NCBI RefSeq assembly: GCF_027580225.2
Contig: NC_073352.2
Coordinates: 3,040,501-3,104,500 of the forward strand
Source: Misgurnus anguillicaudatus
Lineage: Eukaryota > Chordata > Actinopteri > Cypriniformes > Cobitidae
Direction: 5' to 3'
Length of the DNA: 64,000 nt
Translations under genes and position numbers: made by a program
The notes under the pieces: generated by a model
Told to the model about the DNA's origin: nothing
Database searches by the model: none
What the model saw: the letters and a program-made list of their open reading frames with translations, nothing else
Shown here: positions 23,268 through 34,699 of the stretch, in pieces
Position numbering within the stretch: position 1 is the first letter of the stretch
Layout: the number at the start of each line of letters is the position of its first letter

Positions 23268-23434
23268 TGTGGCCTAATAGCTAGAGAGTTGGGCTTGTAA
23301 CCTGAAGGTAACCGGTTTGATTCTTATGGCTGGCAGGATGTAACTGAGGTGCCCTTGAGTTTTTTTCCCCCAATTGCCCCCAAGGTGCTGCAGTGATAAT
23401 TGCCCACTACTCCAGGTGTGTGTATGTGTGTATA
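23268..23434 (+). repeat. tRNA-derived SINE (DANA/HE1-like)
   Basis: GTGGCCTAATAGCTAGAGAG is an A-box-like start and GGTTTGATTC a B box, together a split RNA polymerase III promoter. The body has the typical GAGGTGCCCTTGAG, GGTGCTGCAG and TGCCCACTACTCC words. It ends in GTGTGTATGTGTGTAT. Degenerate and not a tRNA gene. Confidence 0.75.
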
Positions 23435-23483
23435 TGTGTTCATGACTTGCAATGCGACTCACGCATCGCAAGTCATGAACACA
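23435..23483. repeat. Near-perfect hairpin directly after the SINE
   Basis: A 22-bp arm (23435-23456) and its inverse (23462-23483) differ at one position and are separated by a 5-nt loop (ACTCA). Confidence 0.85.
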
Positions 23484-23489
23484 TTTTCA

Positions 23490-24180
23490 CACATTTCGCA
23501 ATTTAAATACCCGATGCCTGAATTTCATACACCATAATTACCCATCCAAATCCGTGAGAGAATGAATAAGCATTTAAATATATTTTTCCAATAGCGGAGA
23601 GTTATTTTGGTAGCCCGACTGCAAGGCACAATAAACCCGGGATTTTGGGCTAGCGATTGGGCTACAGACATGGTAGATCTCTGACTAAATACTGATGCCT
23701 AATGGTCAAAAGCTATAGCAAAAGTAATAGGTCTGTATTATTAAATTGCAGACAAAGATTTTAGATGGTTAGGTTGGCTTGTAATTGTAATTGTTGGCAC
23801 CCAACATCATATTTTTTTTATAGGGCCCAAAATTGCTAGTGACGCCCCTGCAACCAGCAGCAGTTGGGGACATTGCTTATTCTTAAATCACTAATGTAAT
23901 GGTACAGCAGAAGCAGTAAATAATGTATGGTTACTAGTTGTCAATATCAATAACATCCTCGTTGCATAAGGCATCTCAGACACTGGTGTATTTTCTTTAT
24001 ATTAACTTTATTGTTAATAATATTTGATGATATTGGTCTGGACAGAACTCCAAATTAGTAATTACTATAAACTACAGTGACTTGTACAGACCTCAAACAC
24101 TGAGTATTAACTTTTGGCATGCAACGTGACTTTCAAGCTGCAGACATAATATCTCATATAATAGGACTTGTTGAGAAAAC
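23490..24180. other. Intergenic DNA, nothing recognised
   Basis: AT-rich, without gene or element ends. Confidence 0.5.
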
Positions 24181-24188
24181 ATATGCTA

Positions 24189-25504
24189 TAGGGCTGTGCG
24201 ATTTGTGCAAAAGATTTAATTGCGATTCGATTTCAGGTTTAGTTTTGCAAAGTCAAGCTTCACCTCAGTATTGTCAATAGTGCAGCACAGTATTGATACC
24301 TTGCTGAAAAAAAACACAAAAATTCTAATGGTTAAAATAACATAATTAACCATTACTGTATATTTTTTCTTTAAAACCATTCCTTTAAAAATCATGTGTT
24401 TTGGGCATTATTTCCGTAAGATTTACTGCTGTTCTATTGGTTAACATCTGCTAGATTACATCCTACCAATAGGATCCATTACATATTAGTAGACACTATT
24501 ACCTCCACTACCTAGACAAGCAGATGCAGTATGCATTTCTGTCAAATAGATGGTTAGCTTTTTACCGTTAAAATGCAGTCAGTACTGCCACATTATGCAT
24601 ATACAGATTATGCATATACACATTATAAATAAACAGACTCACTTTTATTAAGTGCAAACAATTTCCAGTAAGAACAAATACAATTTTTATATTTTTGTAA
24701 ACATATCACAAATGTTAGTAAACAAAAAAAATTCACAATCAACTAAAACGGTCAAGACTGATAACCACTCTTTAAAATATTGCACAGCACACATTTAAGT
24801 ACAAATACTAAGTGTGCTTTGAAGTTTGAACATAACATTTTCTTCAAAGAGTAAAGGCCGCCAGTAAGTTGCATTACAAAATAAAGTGCAGAACATGTGG
24901 GATTGCAACTTGGCTAAAATAGATGCAAGAGGGAATTGTACATCTTTTCTCAAGCGTTCAGATGAGGTTATTAAACCCCTCTTTAGTTTTTCGTGAGGTC
25001 TTTTCATATGGTGTAACATCTGCAAACAACTCTGAAATTGTACTTTGCTGATGCTTGTTACTAGACTGAGTGTCACTGGCAGCACCTTCGGTCGACTTTT
25101 CTAACAATGCACTGGTCGGTACTCAAAATCCAATCCACGGTATGTGGCAACACTTCTACGACAGGTCTTGCAAATTACCTTATTTTGTTCGGTGTCTGTC
25201 ACATCGAATCCGAAATAATCGCAGTTGACAGATGTGCTGTTTTTCTTTGGTATTAATTTGCCTAACCACTTGATCTGGGTCTGAAGACGGCATTAAGACA
25301 CTCCTGTTCCTGTTATTTTAAGGTGGGTGTTTACACAGTTGGTTAATAAGACTGCCACACAAAAAGGACAGTCACGCCCTTGCCATCAAACAAACTTGCT
25401 GTATATGTTTGATATTGTGGCCACATTGCGGCCTTTTGTGAAAAGGAAGTCATAACGTTTTAAATCGCGATTGCGATTCAATTATGATTAATCGTTCAGC
25501 CCTA
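24189..25504 (-). mobile_element. hAT transposon, internally deleted
   Basis: A 1316-bp unit flanked by ATATGCTA (24181-24188) and GTATGCTA (25505-25512), an 8-bp duplication with one change. Ends TAGGGCTGTGCGATT and, reversed, TAGGGCTGAACGATT are hAT-type inverted repeats. A transposase remnant on the minus strand supports the superfamily. Confidence 0.9.
24958..25220 (-). pseudogene. BED-finger hAT transposase remnant (ZBED1-like)
   Basis: On the minus strand from 25220 the frame reads DYFGFDVTDTEQNK followed by VICKTCRRSVATYRG, the first cysteine pair of a BED zinc finger. It then loses similarity and meets a stop. Downstream, in another frame, QQSTISELFADV and TPYEKTSRKTKE match the linker and start of the hAT transposase core in ZBED1-like proteins, ending at a stop at 24958-24960. 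The RNase-H catalytic core is deleted. The open frame listed for this area in a third frame (24795-25085) is a shadow. Confidence 0.7.
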
Positions 25505-25512
25505 GTATGCTA

Positions 25513-26149
25513 TAACCTTTTTAAGCAATTTAGTTTTCTGTTTTTACCTGCCTTATAAAACAGTCTAACAATTCCCAAATTCCATCCCCTATGGTGAATC
25601 CTACCTAGTCATGGAGTCATAGCTAGATCAATATCATCAAGACATCCTAGAAACCATTCAAGTTCCCAATAAACTTATGCTTTTCTGGAGATAATATAAA
25701 GCTGCAGTCCATATCTTTTGCTCTTTTATTGCCATCTCTGTTTTTAAACATATATATCGCGGAAATTGCATCTTTTTGTCAGAATTTATTATTATTATAA
25801 AGTATTATTTGCATGTGTTTTTGACAGTTTAAACTTACATTTTCCTCACAGCTGCTCTTGTCCACGGACATCTTGTCGGACGCACGCACACACAGCAGTC
25901 TGTCATCAGTGCACGTGAACAGAGCGATCTCTCTCACATCTTAAAGCTACAGTATCCTAATTCATCTCTCAATAAAATCGCTCTCTGCTCTTCACTGAAG
26001 AACTGTTGTACTTTATAAGAATGCATGCATGTATAATTCATATAATGAAGTGTTTTAATATATAATATAACAAAGGCAACATCTATGGTATTACTTTATC
26101 TAGAAAAACAGTTGCAGTCATCAAAGGGTTTGCATATCAGCTTGAAGAA
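25513..26149. other. Intergenic DNA, possible repeat pieces
   Basis: No clear ends. The block leads into the element end at 26150-26249. Confidence 0.4.
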
Positions 26150-26249
26150 TCAGTATTGGGAAATAGTATCGGACGATCATGACAACAAGAAATTGACAGG
26201 TCAAGGTATCTGTATTGGCTGCAAAAATCCTGATCGGAGCATCCCTAAT
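26150..26249 (+). mobile_element. hAT-like 3' end fragment (CGGAGCATCCCTA)
   Basis: GGTATCTGTATTGGCTGCAA then AAATCCTGATCGGAGCATCC and CTA is a terminal sequence type seen in fish hAT elements. No matching 5' end in the window. Confidence 0.45.
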
Positions 26250-26384
26250 ACTAAGAAAAGCTTTTGGCTAAAAATACCCAGAGAGTTAGTGGTCGTGGGC
26301 AGGACTTTATCAGTGTGACATCAGCATGACATCATGTCTAAAGATACTGCTTTGGTGTGATAGGGATTGGCAAGGGTGGATTTT

Positions 26385-26495
26385 TTTCCATTGTAGGGTT
26401 GATTGTTGTGTTCACACACTGCCAAGACACGTTTATGTCTAACCACCTTGTAAAAGTGGATTTTGCATAATATGCGCCCTTTAAAATAAACAAGA
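26385..26495 (+). mobile_element. MITE end fragment (TAATATGCGCCCTTTAA)
   Basis: TGTAGGGTTG, CACTGCCAAGACACG and CTTGTAAAAGTGGATTTTGC lead to CGCCCTTTAA, a TTAA-type end. The 5' end was not located. Confidence 0.45.
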
Positions 26496-26828
26496 AAAAA
26501 AAGAAAATACTACACATAACATTACCCCAAATCCTCATGTTTATATGGTTTGGCTGTTGAAGATGGAGCATTGCAAATGAAATCTTTCCCCTCTCAGTGC
26601 CAATACATGACTATATTTAGATATAACAACCTACATCTTGGATTTGAGGCAGTCATTCCTTTGAAAGTGATTTAAAACAAAGGATATGAAACATGCAATG
26701 TGGAATACTGTGGGTTTATAGATTCATGCAGAAAATGAGGATGCAAAACACAGACTTTAACACTGTTTTATGTCTGTATAGCAGATAGGAAATCACACTA
26801 ACAAGCCACACTGCCCTGGATGTCCACC

Positions 26829-26882
26829 TACATACATACATACACACACGCGCGGACACGAACACACATGTACACACACAGT
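26829..26882. repeat. CA-rich microsatellite
   Basis: Imperfect CATA/CACA tandem repeats. The frame across it is low complexity and not a gene. Confidence 0.85.
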
Positions 26883-27140
26883 CATCAGGCATATTTTACA
26901 TGTGATTCATGTTCAGATAAAGCACACATAAAGACTAGTATGATACAGAATAACATGAGTTGTTTGTTTCTGGACCACAGCAGTAGCACAGCAGGTTTTT
27001 TAGGGTGTGTGCCTGCGGACACATGTGATACAAATCTGCAATGCTGGCAGATCAAAACAGTGTCTGACATCCATCTTATAAATACATCATCAGCACTTTG
27101 AATGACAAGGTCTCACTAACGGTGGTGTCAATCAGAAAAT
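26883..27140. other. Intergenic DNA
   Basis: Nothing recognised. Confidence 0.5.
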
Positions 27141-27240
27141 TTACTTACAGTGCTTACTGCGTTTGAGCGAACGCGTGACCAAATTCGCCCGCCACATTTC
27201 ACATCTATTCAGGTCTTTGCATTGACTTTGTATGCAAATA
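27141..27240 (-). mobile_element. Fragment of inverted-repeat family A
   Basis: Reversed, it contains ACAAAGTCAATGCAAAGACC as in 7129-7292 and 36885-37497, and CGCG-rich words near its end (GCGAACGCGTGACC). Confidence 0.5.
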
Positions 27241-28490
27241 ATTAAAATCACCTTTGATGTGTGGGTTGAAGTGAACACAGGGAAAACATTTAAGATATTG
27301 AAATGAGTGTGTTTGAATGAGGCGATATAAGAAGGTGTGGATGAGCCTTCACTTTTAGAAGAAATATCTCTTCGGGTCTGAGACTCTAATCTTTGTGACT
27401 TAACAGATCTTCTATATGCATAAACAGCTTGTAACACCCCAAATGACCCCTTTAATTTACTTTAAATGCAAAATTTCTTGCTAAACTTCAGTACATCAAC
27501 AATATTAACTGTTTCTTCCCTTTTTTTCTTGCGTTTTATATGCACATATTTTAAATAGACACTAATAAACATCTGTCCAGCATAATACATTAATATTTAA
27601 CTCCACATAGACTAAAATGCAATTAACGGTTCAAACAGAATGCTTAGACTTGAACGCCTATTCTCTATAACAGTACTGCAGCTACTGACATCAGCTGTCA
27701 AAACAAATGTGATAGATGTTGTCTCTCAAATCAAAGCTGGTCGACTAGATGAAGCTAAGGCAACCAAACTTCCCGGAAACTCTTGTGTTTTACATGAATG
27801 TAGCTATTACCTCTTTAAACACACACACAAAAACAGAGGCTGGTGTCGGTCAGTACTGATGACGTGAAGGGTGCTAACCTTGGCTCCATTTGCAGGGTGA
27901 GGGAAGTGCCGGCTCAGCACACCGCTGTCAGCCATCAATTGTGGCAGGACTGATGGGAAGCGATAGGCCGGGCAAATGGAGTCTGAGCTGCAGAGACATC
28001 TCTGACACAAATTTTTGGTGTCAGGCCCCCTGCGCCATCAGCTCAGCGATGGCAGGGCAAATTAGAAGAGAGGTAGATACATGTTTCCCTGGCTCTTCCA
28101 CTAAGTACAATGTGTAAATATAATATAATACAAGAAATGATGCCCGTTATTAACTTATATCCGTGGCATGTAAAAAATGTAGTTTAAATTCATGTTAACA
28201 AAAATGCCATTATTAGTCTCAAGAGTGAATCCCAGTACATTCTGCTGTATTAGAATAACCAAACACTGTAACTGTGTTTTGATTTTTGATTAGCATAACA
28301 TAATCGCAGTAAAACAAATACTGTACCACCATGTTTGTAAATAGGTTTGGTATCCTTTCACATTTAATTAAGCATTCTAGAATGATGACAATTCATTGCA
28401 ATATTAATCTGTTAGAAGAAGCATCACAGCACCCTAATGAGAGCAAGCCTGGCACAATCGTATCTGTTTTCTATAAAATCAGTATGGAAT
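27241..28490. other. Intergenic DNA with a possible conserved block at 27850-28080
   Basis: The block at 27850-28080 is GC-balanced and free of recognised repeats, with words such as GCCATCAATTGTGGCAGGAC and a self-complementary TGACACAAATTTTTGGTGTCA. It could be a conserved regulatory element. No reading frame or splice pattern supports a gene. Confidence 0.3.
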
Positions 28491-29019
28491 ACTACTACTA
28501 CTAATAATAATACTTCATTACATTTATATAGCGCATTTCTGCAGCACTCAAAGCAATTCACATATAAAAGGTGCATTCTTCTCAACCACCACCAATGTGC
28601 AGCATCCACCTGGATGATGCAACGACAGCCATATTGCACCAGAACGCCCACCACACACCAGCTTATTAGTGGAGAGGAAACAAAGTGTTATAGCCAATTA
28701 GTATATGAGGGGATGATTAGTAGGCCAATGGGCAAGTTTGGCCAGGATGACGGGGCACACCCGTACTCTTTTTCGAAATGACCACAGAGAGTCAGGACCT
28801 CGGTTAAACGTCTCATCTGAAAAACTGTGCTTTTTGACAGTGTAGTGTTCCCATCACCCACACAGACAGACCACTGGGTGAGCACCCCTTGCTGGTCTCA
28901 CTAAAACCTCTACCACCAGCAACCTGGTTTCCCCAAGACGTCTCCCATCCAAGTACCGACCAGGCTCAACCACTTAGCTTCAGGGGGCAAGCTGTCTTGG
29001 GCTACAGGGTGATATGGCT
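28491..29019 (-). repeat. SINE3, 5S-rRNA-derived, nearly complete
   Basis: On the minus strand the first roughly 100 bases resemble 5S rRNA, with an A-box-like GAAGCTAAGTGGTTGAGCC and a C-box-like TACTTGGATGGGAGACG (internal RNA polymerase III promoter). The body follows (GTCCTGACTCTCTGTGGTC, AAACTTGCCCATTGGCCTAC). The tail ends ATGTAATGAAGTATTATTAT, the sort of tail that recruits LINE reverse transcriptase. Length about 529 bp. Frames across it are incidental. Confidence 0.92.
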
Positions 29020-29433
29020 ACTGGCTACTAATTTCTTTCAGCGCATTGTACTTGTGTCTGAAATCCATAGTTTTTCTTTCTTATTCTCTAACTGTCTGTG
29101 CTTGAAACTTCCAAGGGTTCGTTCTAGACTTTTTATATGGGACCTTTCCAGACCATTTGTTTGTTGTAACCATCTCAGTGAATGACCAGCCAGCATTAAA
29201 GCAGAAAGATCACAGCCAAGAATCCTGTTCACTGCCCGGTTAGTTTAGTGCTGGAGCTTAAAGTCAGCAGGGCATATTCTGGTTGATCTGGAGTGTCTAT
29301 TGAAAGACATAACTTTTATGCAAGACAACTGCAGTTTCTAAGCAGAGGTTACAGTGGATAGTAGATGCAAGATGCTGCCCTTATCAGAGGCTCTCAACTC
29401 CGATCCTGGATACCCTGCACTGCTCTCCGAATT
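29020..29433. other. Intergenic DNA, nothing recognised
   Basis: No gene or element ends. Confidence 0.5.
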
Positions 29434-29545
29434 CACCTACTTCCATACTATATAGTAGGCAAAAAGCAGTAGGTGAGGTGTAGTATGTGCAAATTCGTAG
29501 TATTCGAAAAACAGTAGGCGAAAAGTACCCTGATGACCTACTACT
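29434..29545. mobile_element. Fragment of a TACTATATAGTAGGC-type element
   Basis: ACTATATAGTAGGCAAAAAG and CAGTAGGTGAGGTGTAGTAT with palindromic TACTATATAGTA are characteristic of a fish MITE type. Other end not found. Confidence 0.45.
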
Positions 29546-30803
29546 AGTGGCAAGATCCTGAAGAGTTGATGTGAGTTATCCAACAAAGAAGAAGACAGAA
29601 GGGCGTTTTATAAAAAAATGTCCAATAGCAGTAAGACTAAGAACTTGTTGATTACGGGAAGCATATTGGCAACTTAAAAAAGGGAAAGTAATGAATGATC
29701 AAAATACATCTGTCTGTTTTAGTCTTCTGTGTTTTATTCAAATTAAACCGCAAGGAAACCATAGTTTTAGTATGAAGCCACTTCCGTTTCGAGTCTCACT
29801 TTCTTTCAAATCACGTCAGGATGTCGTACTTTGGCATGCATAGGACTATAAATAAGTACCAAATATAAAATATCTACTTATCAAAGACCTGGTTGTTTTA
29901 ATTTGTGTATGTGTCTGTAGTAACTTTTAAAAACCCTGCATTAAAAACGGACAGAAACCAAATCCTCCAGTGGACATTCCATTGGAAGATGCAGGTATGT
30001 CCCAGGAACATCGCATTTTAGGTTATGCAGAAATGTAGGCAGAGGAAGAATCAAGTGAGCCTGCAGATTTACCTACAGTATTATCAGGGCATCTTGAACA
30101 ATTAACAGTCCATTCATTGAACTTTCAAAAAAAAATGATTGTGATCACATAAAAGGGTCTTGAACATGAGTACTCACTGAACTACAGTAAATATCGTGTT
30201 CTGTTCTGAGATGCCACTCTTATGTAAATGACTTTGAGAAGATTTCAGATGCGCTTGATGTAATGGCAATGACTCACTGGTATTTATGGTGCGTTATGAT
30301 AGGCTAAAATTGTTTTCCCCACAGCCTAGTAGACAGATAGAGTTTTCAAGCGTAGGTGACAACAGATTCATGTGTCAATAAATCCTGCCTTGAGGGACGT
30401 TTTCTCTTGTGTTCAGCATTTCAAAGGCGAGACTCTTCAGATGGACTACACAGGCTCTGTCAATCCCTCCGCTGCTTTTTATGGCCTGCCAAGCCCAGGG
30501 CCTTCACACACTCAACGGATTAGCCACATCCTTGTGCTCACTCCATATGCCATTAAACATGGGAAACAAGCGCAAAAAAAAACTTCAAATGCTTGTCAAT
30601 TAAGTTGGTCAATATGTTGAGAGGTCATTTTCAACTGGTGGTTTGTGACTCACAAATGGGTTCATGGAGTGTAGGTAGTACTATTTGCTATAAGCTAATT
30701 GCAAAGTCCAACAGACTAGCATAACAAATAAATGAGCTCATCAAATTTTTCAGGTGTTCTATATCTTCTGTTGTTTACAATGTCAACTATACAATGTCTG
30801 ATC
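29546..30803. other. Intergenic DNA with a possible conserved block at 30380-30600
   Basis: 30380-30600 is GC-balanced with words such as CTGCTTTTTATGGCCTGCC and CAAAGGCGAGACTCTTCAGA. Two overlapping frames cross it, but neither has motifs or splice sites that support a gene. Possibly an enhancer. Confidence 0.3.
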
Positions 30804-32265
30804 CAGGGAACTACACTGCGACCAAAATGGTCGCATATGCAACTTTTTGAAATGCCATTGAGACCCTAATTTTTAATGGGTCGCAAATGTATCACTGATT
30901 ATTTTTGTACCTACCTTATCTTTAGGCAATATTCTATGATTTACTTTAATTATTTACTAAAACAGAAATTTATATTTTAAGAATACATTTATAACGTGCT
31001 CTGAGCCTTTAACACATCAAGTTGGCTTCATTTTGCGTGCGAGCACGTCGTGTCTCTACTGGTGAGCGTTCGCGTGCTTTCTGTTTCTCAATGAATTGGG
31101 TCGGTGCGAAGCGAAGCAAGTGTCACATTGTATCGGTCCACGTGTATGAACTTGAGCAGAGTTTTATCATTAGAGGTCTTCACGGAATACCCGAGACCCG
31201 TGCGGTTCTGGCTTTATATTTAAAATGATCAGTCACTTCGGGGTCGGTCCTAGTTTAATTACTTCGGGTCCCAAGTCTGATTTATATTTTGTGTAAAACC
31301 CAAGTTGATTGGAGAACGGCCACGAGTGCTACCGCGCTAAAACCTAAGTTCAGTTTCAGCGTGCCTGCGGTTTCTATGGTGATAACAACTGGCTCTTGTT
31401 ACGACCACGTGCTGCATTTTCTTTCTCTCATTTTTTTATAATCGTATTATTAATAAACCATATCTTTTCTAAAAAGTTTCCACAGATGTGGTAACGTTAG
31501 CAAAAAACTGAACTGAACGAGCAAAGCTCAAGCTGACTCAAGATATAAAAAACGCAAAGCTGTAAATAAACTCACCTGTCACCGGGACAGCAAGTAGACT
31601 TTTAAATCTGAAATAATGGGTGGATTAAGCTTTTTTTAATCTGCAATAGAGAAATAGAAAGATAGAGCAGAAGCAGTAAAAGTGCCTATCTATAGAAACT
31701 ATAACCATAATAACATCAGTCACATTTATAATTTATAGACCTGCACTGTTTATTAATATAGTATACATATTGTATTATATTGAGTTGAAATTTAAAGGGG
31801 TCATCTAATTGCTTCATATATCAGTGCAAAAACAGTAAGTGTTTTTGTGGTGCTTTGAGAAACAGTGTCAGCTTTGTTCAAAGAAAGTTTCACAACTATA
31901 ATGTGAAGTTAATATTAATGTTCAATAAATCAAAGTATTGTGTTGTGTCACACATTATTAGTTATTTGTCACATGTATAGACCATTTTTTGTCGGTGGGT
32001 AATGATTGCCCTTTTCACAGGCTACCACCACAAGTAAATTTCAGATCTGTGGGAAACACTGCAATGTTAAAAAAAAACATGGCGGCATGTGGTTTAAAAG
32101 ATGGCAAGTAAAATTAAAAGCACATCTGTATGCAATACAGTTTCTTTACTGTTTATTATTATCCATAATATAACTAATTTGTGCGACCAAATCATGTTTT
32201 GTGCAGTAACTGAAAAAGTTAGTAGCGCAAGTGCTACCAGTGGAAAAGGTTAGTGTAGTTCCCTG
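30804..32265. mobile_element. 1462-bp DNA transposon with CAGGGAACTACACT ends
   Basis: Perfect 14-bp terminal inverted repeats (CAGGGAACTACACT). TGATC lies immediately outside both ends (30799-30803 and 32266-32270), suggesting a 5-bp target duplication. CAGGG...CCCTG ends are hAT-like although most hAT elements make 8 bp. A hAT-like internal end (GGGAAACACTG, near 32046-32056) and a TTTAAAGGGGTCAT repeat start (31793) suggest nested insertions. No transposase frame. Confidence 0.75.
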
Positions 32266-32270
32266 TGATC

Positions 32271-33785
32271 AAAACACATTATTTTGGTACATACTGTTGG
32301 CAATTATCAACATAGTCGGGATGTGTGAATATCTTCATCTATTATATACAATAAAGGACTATAGTAAGTCACAGTATTATAATTCCCCTTCTGTACTGTT
32401 ATGTGAAAGTCACATGTAGATAAAAGTGGTGGGCTGCAGCTTCACCTTAAACATTAGGAAGGGGAATCAAATGTACCCGTTCTTATAGGCAGATACTAAA
32501 AATCTAAATAAAAATGTTTATACTGTTGATCCAAATATTTTAGAATGACAGATCTGAGAAAAAAAATTAACCCTTTGTTTAACATATTTGCACTAACTGC
32601 AAAAAGGTGAGTCATACATGAGGGAGGATTCAAATTAGTCGGGATGTAATTCAAGCACCCTGCAGAGGTCTATCACATTGAATGTATGAGAGGCAAACAT
32701 GCGGTAATAGGAACACTGTCCGTATTGTCCATATTCCTGAAGCCATGATGTGGAGTGTGACAGAGGGAGAGCGACAGCATGAGGGTGATATGGGGGTGGG
32801 AGTGGGAAGACAACAAAAAGCCATAGGCAGAGAGATATTATAATACCTCCTCTGCACCCAATAATACTGTAGGCAAACGACACTGTGGTGTGCCAGCCTG
32901 GATAAGTCTCCTTGGGCAATATCTCACTTTACAACCCTGCAGCTTTGCTACATGATAAAATTACTCTCATTTACCTTTAGGTATCCATCCACCCAAAATC
33001 ATACAGACAATGAAAATTGTTCGTATATCTTCGTTTTTGGTATTTGACAAATGTTTTCAACACAAAAAGCGTCCTGGTGATGTAAACCTCTTAATCCGTG
33101 AAACGCTGTGACTGACTAAAGCTACCTCCAAATCGTATGTCCTGATTGTACAAAACTCATTGTAAAAAATGAATTAAATCATTAAATCCCCAGATCCTTT
33201 AGTCCCTCTATGAACTAGCCACCATTTCAGTGGCTTCAGTCTTACCCTAAGACTGGAGGAGTCTTGAGAGAAACCACTGCTCTGCCTCAGGGTTCAACGT
33301 GTGGCCTCTTATCTTTCTCAACATGTGCCACCTTACTGACCCAAACATAACTACATCTCTGTTCCTGTCGGTGATATGCAGATACAACTTAATATAAAGA
33401 AAACATTTTTACAGTCTTCCCTTTAGACCTCATTCTGTTGTACTGATCTTTAGCCTCCAGCGGATCTGACTGAATCTGTAAACTCTTAATTCACAAGCAA
33501 AATTAAAACTTCCTCCTAAAATGTTACAATTGTCTTTTCCATTCTTTACATTTCTACATTTGACTGAAATTGCAGCATTGCTAATATAGAATGAGGTTAT
33601 TTCCTAATTTGTAAACGACTTTGGTCTGGTATATTAGAAGACGCACAAGTGTAGATGTGTACATACATGTTGTTATATTCTACTTGCATTAAAGTGCACC
33701 TATTTAAAAAAAAAAAAACTTTCTTTTGTGTATTTGGTATAATACATAAACACATAATACATAAATGTGTTTGCGTAGTTATGGT
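32271..33785. other. Intergenic DNA, nothing firmly recognised
   Basis: 32635-32919 is GC-balanced and might be conserved. Poly-A near 33708-33718. No gene evidence. Confidence 0.4.
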
Positions 33786-33789
33786 TTAA

Positions 33790-34079
33790 AGGAGCATTTC
33801 ACCCATAAAAACATTAATCTTTATTGAAAGTGCGTCATATTTGGTGCCTATTTGACCGAGAAAAGGGGTGTTTGTAGTCTCACCCCCTCAACAAAGATAT
33901 TGGACTTCTTGCTTTCAATGATGCAAAATGATGATTTTTACATCATTGAAAGAAGGAAGTGCAACACTGAAATCTGTATTTCTTCTGTCCCAGTGGCAAC
34001 TGAGAAAATGATGACCATTCAAAAACATGACTGGGGTTCTAACTATACAAAGTATTATGTAAATGGGTGAAGCGTCCCT
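33790..34079. mobile_element. 290-bp TTAA-flanked MITE
   Basis: TTAA at 33786-33789 and 34080-34083. Ends AGGAGCATTTCACCCAT and, reversed, AGGGACGCTTCACCCAT. The interior resembles decayed fish MITE sequence; the frame at 33852-34070 lies within it and is not a gene. Confidence 0.75.
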
Positions 34080-34083
34080 TTAA

Positions 34084-34404
34084 AAAACACATTATTTTCC
34101 ACATACCATACATTTTTGTAGCTCCAGATTTCACTCTCTTCCTGAAATGTACAGATTTAAGAAGCACTGTGTCCCTGATTGGCCAGCTAATCTGTACGTT
34201 ATGATTGGCCTGAATACCTCTGACGTAAGCTGGGAATGTGACGGTCCTTACCATGTTTGAAAGATTCGGTCACAATGCAATGCCTACAGGAGTTAACTTA
34301 CAGGCTGTGAGTCCAAAGCGGGAGGAATTATGATAATGTCGGTCTTACTACACCAATCCCAGGAGGTAAACTGTTGCATACAATCCGTGTGTTTGTTGAA
34401 GTCC
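34084..34404. other. Intergenic DNA
   Basis: Nothing recognised. Confidence 0.45.
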
Positions 34405-34500
34405 AGTGTTTCTCAAAGTGTGGGGCGGGTCCCACTGGTGGGGAATAGGAACATTAGTGGGGAATGACAAACGGGAGGAAATTTGCAAAGAGAAAAAATG
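34405..34500 (+). mobile_element. hAT-like 5' end fragment
   Basis: CAGTGTTTCTCAAAGTGTGG and CGGGTCCCACTGGTGGGG are hAT-type terminal sequence. No partner end nearby. Confidence 0.45.
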
Positions 34501-34661
34501 CAAACACAGTTGCATTATTATTATTTACTTTTGAACTGTCTTATTTCAAGCAAAGTGATAATACATTTGCACATTTAATTACTCTATTGAAAGTATTTAA
34601 TGCTGTTATTTTTATAAATATGATGTGATTTAATAAATTTCAACAGTTAAACTTAAATCCT

Positions 34662-34699
34662 ACATTGGAGATTTACATTGGAGATTTACATTGGAGATG
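34662..34699 (+). repeat. 13-bp tandem repeat, three copies
   Basis: ACATTGGAGATTT repeated nearly three times. Confidence 0.85.

Noticed and set aside
23268..23434. Possible tRNA gene
   Set aside because: A and B boxes fit a SINE with a non-tRNA body; cloverleaf pairing is poor.
24795..25085. 96-codon minus-strand frame
   Set aside because: The transposase remnant here is in a different frame; this is its shadow.
26820..27101. 93-codon frame starting in a CA repeat
   Set aside because: Its start is microsatellite and the rest has no motif.
28437..28781. 114-codon plus-strand frame
   Set aside because: It lies across the SINE3 copy on the opposite strand and follows its sequence, so it is incidental.
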